Source of the DNA: CAVXSP01 sp963764505
Lineage (GTDB): Bacteria > Acidobacteriota > Vicinamibacteria > Vicinamibacterales > SCN-69-37
Reading direction: 5' to 3'
Length of the DNA: 64,000 nt
Assembly (NCBI GenBank): GCA_963764505.1
Contig: CAVXSP010000004.1
Span: forward strand, 1-64,000
Each line of letters begins with the position of its first letter. Positions within the stretch are counted from its first letter, which is position 1. A model generated the notes under the pieces. It did not search any database and had not been told where the DNA came from. It saw only the letters and a list, made by a program, of their open reading frames with translations. A program made the position numbers and the translations under genes. This document shows positions 57,496 through 64,000 of the stretch, piece after piece.

Positions 57496-59085
57496 ATGTG
57501 GCGCAGCATTCTCAACCAGCCGGCTCTCGCGCTGCTCGCGGCCGCTTCGGCGGCGGCGATCGGTGCGCACCTCGATGCCCAGACGCGGACGCCGGCGGCG
57601 GGTCCGCCGTCGTTCGTGCCGACTCCGGTTTCGGTCAATCTGGCCCCGAGTGGCGAGTTCCGCGTCACCCGCTCGACGACAATCGTGGTGCCGCCGGGGA
57701 ACGAAGCCGCGGCAAAGGTCGGCCGCTTCCTTGCCGCGTTCATCGGGCTCGCAGCGGCGCCCGAGCCGCCGGCGGTCGTGCCGGCGGACGGCCCGGCGCC
57801 TCCGGGCGCCATCCAGCTCGTGATCGGCCGCGTCGAGTCCGCCGGGGACGAAGGATACGACCTGGTCGTGGCGCCGGATCACGTCACGATCACCGCGAAC
57901 ACGCCGGCGGGCCTGTTCTACGGCGTCCAGACCTTCCGCCAGGCCCTGCCGCCCTTCGTCGAGCTCGAAGCGGTCCGGCCGAGCGACCTCGTCGTCGGCG
58001 CCAGGGCGGTCCACGTCGTCGACCATCCGCGGTTCGGCTGGCGCGGCGCGATGCTGGATGTCGCGCGCCACTTCTTCTCCGTGGAAGACGTCAAGCGCTA
58101 CGTCGACCTGATTGCCCTCCACAAGATGAATCGGCTCCACCTGCACCTTGCTGACGATCAGGGCTGGCGACTCGGAATCACGTCGCGTCCCGCGCTCACC
58201 ACGCGCGGCGCGGTGACGGAGGTCGGCGGCGGGCCGGGCGGGTTCTACACGCAGGCGGAGTACGCGGATCTCGTCGCGTACGCGGCCGATCGGTTCGTCA
58301 CGATCGTGCCGGAGATCGACATGCCGGGACACACGAACGCCGCGCTTGCCTCGTACGCCGAGCTGAACTGCGACGGCGTGCTCCGCCAGCCGTACACGGG
58401 CGTCGAGGTCGGCTTCAGCGCGTTCTGCGTGGACAGCGAGGCCACCTACGCGTTCATCGACGACGTGATCCGCGAAATCGCGGCGATGACGCCGGGTCCG
58501 TATATGCACATCGGCGGCGACGAGGTGAAGACGCTCACGCCGGAGCAGTACGTGCGTTTCATCGAGCGCGTGCAGCAGATCGTGCGGAAGTACGGCAAGC
58601 AGATGATCGGCTGGGACGAGATCGCGCCGGCGCGGCTCGACCCGACGACGCTCGTGCAGCACTGGAGGCCCGAGGGATCACCGGCGGCGGCCGTGGCCCA
58701 GGGCGCCAAGGTGATCGCGTCGCTCGCGAACAGGGCGTACCTCGACATGAAATACCGACCCGACACGCCGCTCGGGCAGCACTGGGCCGGCTACATCGAC
58801 GTGCCGGCCGCGTACGCGTGGGACCCGGCGACGCTCGTCCGCGGCGTGCCGCTGTCAGCCATCGCGGGCGTCGAGGCGCCGATCTGGACGGAGACGCTCG
58901 CGACGATCCAGGACGTGGAGTTCATGGCGTTCCCCCGGCTCGCCGCGATCGCCGACGTCGCCTGGGCGCAGCCGGCCAATCGCCGGTGGGACGAGTTCAA
59001 GGTGCGCCTCGGCGCCCAGGCCCCGCGCTGGTCGGCGCTCGGCGTGAACTTCTACCGCTCGCCCATGGTGCCGTGGGCGCAGTAG
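57496..59085 (+). CDS. Exported GH20 beta-N-acetylhexosaminidase
   Basis: A 529-residue exo-hexosaminidase. Signal peptide to about residue 28, a GH20b alpha/beta domain (about 35-160), then the TIM barrel. The substrate-assisted catalytic pair Asp342-Glu343 is in HIGGDEVKT. HLHLADDQGWRLGI, IVPEIDMPGHTNAALASY and the later Trp residues (W of IGWDEI; VQHWRP) line the GlcNAc site. It removes terminal GlcNAc/GalNAc from glycans. Converges with the alpha-fucosidase gene. Confidence 0.93.
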   Translation: MWRSILNQPALALLAAASAAAIGAHLDAQTRTPAAGPPSFVPTPVSVNLAPSGEFRVTRSTTIVVPPGNEAAAKVGRFLAAFIGLAAAPEPPAVVPADGPAPPGAIQLVIGRVESAGDEGYDLVVAPDHVTITANTPAGLFYGVQTFRQALPPFVELEAVRPSDLVVGARAVHVVDHPRFGWRGAMLDVARHFFSVEDVKRYVDLIALHKMNRLHLHLADDQGWRLGITSRPALTTRGAVTEVGGGPGGFYTQAEYADLVAYAADRFVTIVPEIDMPGHTNAALASYAELNCDGVLRQPYTGVEVGFSAFCVDSEATYAFIDDVIREIAAMTPGPYMHIGGDEVKTLTPEQYVRFIERVQQIVRKYGKQMIGWDEIAPARLDPTTLVQHWRPEGSPAAAVAQGAKVIASLANRAYLDMKYRPDTPLGQHWAGYIDVPAAYAWDPATLVRGVPLSAIAGVEAPIWTETLATIQDVEFMAFPRLAAIADVAWAQPANRRWDEFKVRLGAQAPRWSALGVNFYRSPMVPWAQ

Positions 59086-59103
59086 CCGGTAAGGGGCAAC
59101 CGG

Positions 59104-59138
59104 CGATTGCCGATTGCCGATTGCCGATCACCGATCAC
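59104..59138. repeat. Heptamer tandem repeat at the fucosidase stop
   Basis: Five 7-mers: CGATTGC three times, CGATCAC twice. On the minus strand these are GTGATCG units supplying the fucosidase's GAT CGG TGA ending. The same words form the repeat at 37109-37136. Confidence 0.85.
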
Positions 59139-60549
59139 CAACGTCCCCGTATGCCCCGAGCTCGATCGGCCGAGGCGCCTCCAGCGCCTGGACCGTCAGC
59201 CGTACCGACCGCACGCCGACCGGCTCGAATCGGTCGAGCTTGCGGCGGCCGATCGTCGTCCCGCGCGTGATGATCTGCCACGCGGAGCCGATCCGTCCCT
59301 CCAGCGTGTAGCTCGTCACGATCTGGCCGGCGCGATCGACGCGCTCGCGCAGGTCGGCCACCGTAATCGCGACCGTGCGGCCGAGGTCGATCTGCAGCGT
59401 GGCGGCGTTGCCGCTCGCTGGCCGCCAAACCCCGCGGCGGCCCGAGGCCAGATTGCGTCCCAGAATCGCTGACAGCCGTTCACGCATCCCCGCCAGCCGC
59501 GCCACGTCCGTGGCGTGCAGCAGGCCGTCCCGCGTGGGCGGCACGTTGAGCAGGAGCTTCGAGTTGCGTCCGACGGAACTGAAGTACAGCCCGACGAGAT
59601 CGTCGACCGTCTTCACCCGCGAGTCCTCGGCCGGATGATAGAACCAGCCGGGGCGGATCGACACGTCCGCCTCGCCGGGTCGCCAGGCCGAGCCGTTCGG
59701 GTCGCCGTTCTGCAGCATCGCCCGAACCGCGCGGCCGCCAGCGCCGGGATAGGGCACGACGGCGGGGTCGACGGTGGACCAGTTGGGGTCGCCGGCGATG
59801 CCGCGTTCGTTCCCGATCCATCGCACATCGGGGCCCGCATCGGAGAAGATGACCGCGCGCGGCTGCAGCCTGCGGACGAGTCCCCAGAAGCGCGGCCAGT
59901 CGTATTCCTGCTTCCTGCCGTTCGGGCCTTCGCCGTTCGCGCCGTCGAACCAGACCTCGTGAATCTCTCCATACTGCGTCAGGAGCTCCGTGAGCTGATC
60001 GCAGTAGAAGTCGTTGTAGCGGGACGAGTCGCCGTATCGCGGCTCGTGGCGATCCCAGGGCGAGAGGTACACCCCTGCCTTCAGCCCTTCGGCCCGGCAG
60101 GCTTCGACGAACTCGCGGACGAGGTCGCCGTGCCCGGCGCGCCACGGGCTCTTCGCCACGGAATGATCGGTCGTCTTCGTCGGCCACAGGCAGAAGCCGT
60201 CGTGGTGCTTGGCCGTCAGGATTGCGGCGCGGGCGCCGCCGGCGCGCGCGGCGCGGGTCCACTGACGCGCGTCGAGCGCGGCGGGCGCGAAGATGCGCGG
60301 GGTTCTCGGTGCCGTCCCCCACTCGCGATCGGTGAAGGTGTTCACGCCGAAGTGGAAGAACAGCGCCAGTTCGTCCGCCTGCCAGTCGAGCTGCGAGGGA
60401 GTGGGACTCGGTCTGGCCGGCGCCTCACCGTCCGAGCCCGACCGAGCGCCGGTGACCCGCCCCAGCCCGAGCGCCGCGGTGACGCCCGTGCAGGCGGCCA
60501 CGAACTCACGGCGATTCCAGCGTCGCTGATCTTCACGCATGGTGCGCAT
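59128..60549 (-). CDS. Exported GH29 alpha-L-fucosidase
   Basis: A 473-residue fucosidase with a twin-arginine-type leader (RRWNRREFVAACTGVTAALG). Barrel motifs: FFHFGVNTFT, LTAKHHDGFCLW, GVYLSPWDRHEP, and the nucleophile Asp202 in EVWFDGANGEGPNG. Domain end: LLLNVPPTRDG, followed by a C-terminal beta-sandwich (about 395-473, RFEPVGVRSVRLTVQAL) typical of carbohydrate binding. ATG at 60549 is chosen because GGAGG lies 7 nt upstream. Works on the same glycans as the GH20. Confidence 0.92.
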   Translation of the reverse strand: MRTMREDQRRWNRREFVAACTGVTAALGLGRVTGARSGSDGEAPARPSPTPSQLDWQADELALFFHFGVNTFTDREWGTAPRTPRIFAPAALDARQWTRAARAGGARAAILTAKHHDGFCLWPTKTTDHSVAKSPWRAGHGDLVREFVEACRAEGLKAGVYLSPWDRHEPRYGDSSRYNDFYCDQLTELLTQYGEIHEVWFDGANGEGPNGRKQEYDWPRFWGLVRRLQPRAVIFSDAGPDVRWIGNERGIAGDPNWSTVDPAVVPYPGAGGRAVRAMLQNGDPNGSAWRPGEADVSIRPGWFYHPAEDSRVKTVDDLVGLYFSSVGRNSKLLLNVPPTRDGLLHATDVARLAGMRERLSAILGRNLASGRRGVWRPASGNAATLQIDLGRTVAITVADLRERVDRAGQIVTSYTLEGRIGSAWQIITRGTTIGRRKLDRFEPVGVRSVRLTVQALEAPRPIELGAYGDVGDR

Positions 60550-60577
60550 TGTAGACCTCCAGTCGATATGCTGGTCG

Positions 60578-61915
60578 GTGAGCGTGGAGCGACGTCTTCG
60601 CGGCGTGCGCGTGCTGGTCGCCGGCGCCGGCCTGGCCGGACTGGCCGCGGCCCGCGACCTCGAAGCGCGCGGTGCGGATGTCACCGTCATCGAGGCCCGC
60701 GACCGCGTGGGGGGGCGTGTGTGGACGATGCGCTCCGCGTTCCATCGGGACCAGCACGCCGAGGCCGGCGCCGACCTCATCGAATCGGAGCAGGAGGCGG
60801 TCGTCGGCCTGGCCCGTGACCTCGGCCTCGGCCTGGCGCCGATTCTCCGCCGGGGCTTCGGCTACTGCGGCGCCGACCGTCGCGGCCGCGTCTGCATCCA
60901 GTCGGTCGATCGGGCGTTTCGGCCGGTGTGGGAGCCGCTCCAGCATCTCGTCGCCGACTACCGGCTGACGGAGCAGCGCTGGGACGGCGCGATCGCGCGC
61001 GATCTGGGCCGGCAGTCCGTCGCCGAGTGGCTGCGGCGCATCCACGCCGATCCGGTCGTCTCCGGCCGGTTCCGCGGCCTGCGCGGGCTGTTCCTGGCCG
61101 ATCCCGAAGATCTGTCGCTCCTGGCGCTCGTCGACTTCTTCGCGGGCGACGCCTTCGGACACGGGAAGATGATGCGGCTGATCGACGGCAACGATCGATT
61201 GGCCACGGAAGCCGCTGCCCGGCTGCGCCGGCCGGTGCGCCTCCGCTGCGTGCTGCGGCGCGTCTCGGCGCGTCGGCGCCGCGTCGTCGCGAAGCTGGAG
61301 TCCGCGTCGGGTCTGCAGGAGCTCGAGGCCGACTATCTCGTGGCGGCGCTGCCGGCGACGACGCTGCGTGAGGTCGCGTGGCATGCGGACGTCCCGCCCA
61401 CGCAGCGCGACGCGTTCGCGCGGCTGCGCTACGGTTCGGCCACGCGACTGCTCGTCCAGTTCGGGCGCCGGTTCTGGCGGAAGGCGGGCCGGCCCAACGC
61501 GTTCGGGTCGGATCAGCCGACCGGCGCGGTCTGGGACGGCAACGAGCAGCAGACGGGCCCGGAAGGCATTCTCAGCCTCCTCGCGGGAGGCCGCGCGTCC
61601 GCAGAGCTGCAGACCATCGTTCGATCCGAGGGCGTCGACGGTGTCGTGCGCCGCCTGTCGTGGCTCGGCCAGCCGGCGCCCGCGCGGGTGTGGCGGATGG
61701 TCGTCTGGGAGGACGACCCCTGGGCGGGCGGCGGCTACGCGTATTTCGATCCGGGATTCGATCCGCGACTGCGCGACTGGCTCGCTCGCCCGGCGGGCCG
61801 CGTGGTCTTCGCGGGCGAGCACACGAGCATCCGGTGGCAGGGCTACATGAACGGCGCCGTCGAGAGCGGCCAACGCGCCGCGCGTGAAGTGGCGGCGCTG
61901 GCGGCCGGCGCCTGA
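60578..61915 (+). CDS. Flavin-containing amine oxidase
   Basis: A 445-residue FAD enzyme. The dinucleotide motif is VLVAGAGLAGLAAARDLEARGADVTVIEARDRVGGRV at residues 10-46. The C-terminal FAD segment is GRVVFAGEHTSIRWQGYMNGAVESGQRAA. It belongs to the monoamine oxidase / protoporphyrinogen oxidase-like group; the substrate may be an amine or a polyene/carotenoid-type lipid. GTG start; divergent from the fucosidase. Confidence 0.86.
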   Translation: MSVERRLRGVRVLVAGAGLAGLAAARDLEARGADVTVIEARDRVGGRVWTMRSAFHRDQHAEAGADLIESEQEAVVGLARDLGLGLAPILRRGFGYCGADRRGRVCIQSVDRAFRPVWEPLQHLVADYRLTEQRWDGAIARDLGRQSVAEWLRRIHADPVVSGRFRGLRGLFLADPEDLSLLALVDFFAGDAFGHGKMMRLIDGNDRLATEAAARLRRPVRLRCVLRRVSARRRRVVAKLESASGLQELEADYLVAALPATTLREVAWHADVPPTQRDAFARLRYGSATRLLVQFGRRFWRKAGRPNAFGSDQPTGAVWDGNEQQTGPEGILSLLAGGRASAELQTIVRSEGVDGVVRRLSWLGQPAPARVWRMVVWEDDPWAGGGYAYFDPGFDPRLRDWLARPAGRVVFAGEHTSIRWQGYMNGAVESGQRAAREVAALAAGA

Positions 61916-61930
61916 GCCAGGCGCCACGCG

Positions 61931-62573
61931 TCAGGATCGTCCGGCGGCCTCCCAATCGACAGGGCGCCGGAGCCAGTCGCGCAGCAGCCGGAAGGCCTGG
62001 CCGCGGTGGGACACCGCCAGCTTCTCGGCGTCCGTGACCTCTCCGAGCGTCCGCCCGTACGGGGGGAAGTAGAAGATCGGGTCGTAGCCGAAGCCGTTCG
62101 CGCCGCGCGGATGGGGCGCGATCTCGCCTTCGACGGTCCCTTCGCAGGTGAAGAGAACCGCTGCGAGGTCCGCGCGCCGGGCCGCCGCATCCACCGGGGC
62201 ATCGACCACCGCCAGCGAACAGACGAACCGCGCGGTCCACGGCCGCGGATGACGCGCGAGCTCGCCGTAGAGCCGCGCGAACTTCTCGGCATAGGTGGCG
62301 CCCGGATATCGGGCGCTCGCCACGCCCGGGCGGCCATCGAGGACGTCAATCGCGAGACCCGAGTCCTCGGCGACCGTCAGCCGTCGGCTGTGCGCGCCGT
62401 AGTACTGCGCCTTCGCGAGCGCGTTCGCGGCGAACGTCGCGCCGGTCTCCTCGGGCTCCGCGAGGGGCGGCAAATCGTCCAGCGTGAACAGCTCGACCGG
62501 AGCGTCTTCAAGGACCCGCCGGAATCTCGCGGACCTTGCCGGGATTGGTCGTGGCGAGCAGCAGGCTCCGCAA
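61931..62573 (-). CDS. rdgB: Non-canonical purine NTP pyrophosphatase, split by a 1-nt insertion
   Basis: A RdgB/HAM1 house-cleaning enzyme of about 213 residues that hydrolyses dITP and XTP. It starts LRSLLLATTNPGKVREI (TTG), then continues in the next frame as RRVLEDAPVELF, TVAEDSGLAIDVLDGRPGVASARYPG and GFGYDPIFYFP. Deleting one base at about 62521 restores a normal protein, and the interval is 3n+1. Follows rph directly (stop then TTG, 6-nt gap), the usual order. Confidence 0.88.
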
Positions 62574-62579
62574 CGCGCC

Positions 62580-63311
62580 TCAGGACTCGAGGATCCGGCC
62601 GACGATGTCGCGCTGCTTGTCGATGAGCTCGCCGATCCCCTTGTCGGCCAGCGCGAGCAGCGCGTCGAGGACGTCCCGGCCGAACGGCTGTGTCTCGGCC
62701 GTGCCCTGCAGCTCGATGAACCGTCCATCGGACGTCTTGACGACGTTCATGTCGACGTCGGCGCGCGAGTCCTCTTCGTAGGCGAGATCGAGCAACGGCG
62801 TGCCCTGCACGACGCCGACGCTCGTGGCCGCCAGGTAGTGGGTCACGGGCACCCGGGGGATGCCGCCGAGCTCACGAAGGCGTTCGAGCGCGAGCACGAG
62901 CGCGACGAAGCCGCCGGTGATCGCCGCCGTGCGCGTGCCGCCGTCCGCCTGCAGGACGTCGCAGTCCACCCAGATCGTCCGTTCGCCCAACGCCGGCAGA
63001 GAAACGACGGAGCGCAGCGAGCGGCCGATGAGGCGTTGAATCTCCTGCGTCCGGCCGCCGAGCTTGCCCGTCGACGCCTCCCGAATCGTCCGCGTCGAGG
63101 TCGCGCGCGGAAGCATTCCGTATTCGGCCGTCACCCATCCCTTGCCGGAACCTCGGAGGAACGGGGGCACGCGATCCTCGATCGACGCGGCGCAGATGAC
63201 GCGCGTGCGCCCGACGTCGATCAGGGCCGAGCCCTCGGCGTGGATGAGGTAGTTCGGGGTGAGCTGGGTCGTGCGGATCGCATCCGCGGCGCGGCCGTCG
63301 GGTCTGGGCAT
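62580..63311 (-). CDS. rph: Ribonuclease PH
   Basis: A 243-residue phosphorolytic 3'-5' exoribonuclease that trims tRNA 3' ends. Features: RPDGRAAD start, GKGWVTAEYGMLPRAT, RTQEIQRLIGRSLRSVV, the DCDVLQADGGTRTAAI phosphate/active-site block, and DMNVVKTSDGRFIELQGTAE. Length is family-typical. Middle gene of gerMN-rph-rdgB; 41 nt of repeat-rich DNA separates it from gerMN. Confidence 0.94.
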   Translation of the reverse strand: MPRPDGRAADAIRTTQLTPNYLIHAEGSALIDVGRTRVICAASIEDRVPPFLRGSGKGWVTAEYGMLPRATSTRTIREASTGKLGGRTQEIQRLIGRSLRSVVSLPALGERTIWVDCDVLQADGGTRTAAITGGFVALVLALERLRELGGIPRVPVTHYLAATSVGVVQGTPLLDLAYEEDSRADVDMNVVKTSDGRFIELQGTAETQPFGRDVLDALLALADKGIGELIDKQRDIVGRILES

Positions 63312-63334
63312 GGGTGGGTGTGGGTTGGGGGTTG

Positions 63335-63391
63335 TGGGCTCTGGGCTCTGGGCTATGGGCTCTTGGCGTCTGGCTTCTGGCTGCTGGCTTC
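63335..63391. repeat. Heptamer-type tandem repeat across the gerMN stop
   Basis: Mostly 7-mers: TGGGCTC, TGGGCTC, TGGGCTA, TGGGCTC, one 8-mer, then TGGCTTC, TGGCTGC, TGGCTTC. It encodes the last 12 residues and stop of the GerMN protein and fills most of the gap before rph. Confidence 0.8.
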
Positions 63392-64000
63392 TTCGCGCCT
63401 GATCCACCTGAGGGATCGTCCGAGCGGATGACGCAAATCGATGTGTCCGGCCAGCGTATCCACTTCCTTGCCGTCGATGAGGATCTGCACGCCCGTGACG
63501 TCTGGCAGATTCACGGTGACGGCGTTCACGATCGCGAACACGGTCAGCGCCTCGTCCAGGGAGCCGCCCGTGTGCCCCGTCATGATCTCACGACTGAGGT
63601 CGACGAACGCCTCGCCTTTCGACGTGACGTAGACGTGGTGTACCTGCGTGCCGGCGGGAATCGCGGAATAGAGGCCGGAAGGGGCCGGACGCAGCTCCGC
63701 CTCGAGAATCCGGCGTGCCTGCTCCGCGGGCGTGCCCCCGAGGGGCACCTCCTGGCTGACCGGCACGAGCTCCGCGCCGTTCTCCGCCACGTAGAAGATC
63801 GTCGCGTGGATCTTGCGGGTCTCGCCGGCCGCGGCACCGGCGGCCGGGGCCGCCGCCGGCGTCGGACCAATCCCGCGGGGCAGCATCGCCATCACGAGCC
63901 AGAGTCCGAAGGCGATGCCGGCAATCCCGACGCCGAAGACGAGCCACATCGGCCGGCCCGAGCGCGCCGCGAGGCGCTCCGCACGTGTCCGCCAGTTCAT
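63353..64000 (-). CDS. GerMN-domain membrane-anchored protein
   Basis: A 215-residue protein: basic N-terminus, one membrane helix (MWLVFGVGIAGIAFGLWLVMAML, about 18-40), Ala/Pro linker, then the GerMN fold (KIHATIFYVAENGAELVPV; ARRILEAEL; LYSAIPAGTQVHHVYVTSKGEAFVDLS; LTVFAIVNAVTVNLPDVTGVQILIDGKEVDTLAGHIDL). Commonly found before rph in Acidobacteriota and Deltaproteobacteria; in sporulators it aids germination, here probably an envelope role. The ATG is the window's last codon. Confidence 0.88.
   Translation of the reverse strand: MNWRTRAERLAARSGRPMWLVFGVGIAGIAFGLWLVMAMLPRGIGPTPAAAPAAGAAAGETRKIHATIFYVAENGAELVPVSQEVPLGGTPAEQARRILEAELRPAPSGLYSAIPAGTQVHHVYVTSKGEAFVDLSREIMTGHTGGSLDEALTVFAIVNAVTVNLPDVTGVQILIDGKEVDTLAGHIDLRHPLGRSLRWIRREEASSQKPDAKSP

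Overview
The window is very GC-rich, densely coded bacterial DNA. Several traits suggest Acidobacteriota, most likely Vicinamibacteria: a PadR / MacB-FtsX permease pair, a GMC oxidoreductase with a gluconate 2-dehydrogenase subunit-3-like partner, PQQ and cytochrome c dehydrogenases, a membrane-bound Ser/Thr kinase, many secreted glycan-degrading enzymes and twin-arginine-type leaders. This assignment is inferred from gene content; no 16S gene or other marker is present.

Layout. (1) 1-9.5 kb is a lipid/polyketide block. A glycosyltransferase and an MMPL exporter diverge from a type II set (ketosynthase-like chain-length factor, ketoreductase, acyl carrier protein, PHP hydrolase, complete ketosynthase). 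A large radical SAM protein resembling the tetraether/membrane-spanning lipid synthase (Tes) family faces them. (2) 9.7-13.1 kb holds a multicopper oxidase, a higBA toxin-antitoxin operon with a palindromic operator and a small CxxC protein, an unexplained stretch, and tRNA-Pro. (3) 13-24 kb holds a CPBP protease, a serine hydrolase, the PadR/permease pair, a sulfatase, a TPR lipoprotein and a GMC dehydrogenase pair. (4) 24-30 kb holds a dihaem cytochrome c, a PQQ dehydrogenase, a DUF4142 protein, topoisomerase IB, a short-chain dehydrogenase and a small acidic protein. (5) 30-37.6 kb starts with a 102-bp tandem repeat, followed by a co-directional run: ExbD, sialidase-like protein, Na+/solute symporter, PfkB kinase, GH4-like glycosidase, APC permease, SRPBCC protein. 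(6) 37.6-42.2 kb is a ribose-type ABC importer operon with a TIM-barrel isomerase. (7) 42.3-53 kb holds a membrane Ser/Thr kinase, a second isomerase, an amidohydrolase, a PIG-V-like mannosyltransferase, a PIG-L deacetylase and a GntP permease. (8) 53-57.4 kb pairs a PilZ protein with a 1249-residue coiled-coil protein ending in a degenerate histidine-kinase module. (9) 57.5-64 kb holds beta-hexosaminidase, alpha-L-fucosidase, a flavin amine oxidase and the housekeeping set rdgB-rph-gerMN.

How it fits together. Regions 3-9 look like a saprophyte that trims complex sulfated or amino-sugar glycans outside the cytoplasm (sulfatase, sialidase-like protein, GH20, GH29), oxidises sugars in the periplasm (GMC, PQQ, cytochrome c), and imports products by SSS, ABC, APC and GntP transporters for kinase, GH4 and isomerase processing. 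Region 1 is a separate envelope-lipid programme.

Caveat. At least six otherwise well-conserved genes are split by 1-2 nt indels. Four of them have total lengths of exactly 3n+1, as a single extra base would give. Sequencing or assembly error is the likeliest cause, so those genes are annotated across the break.
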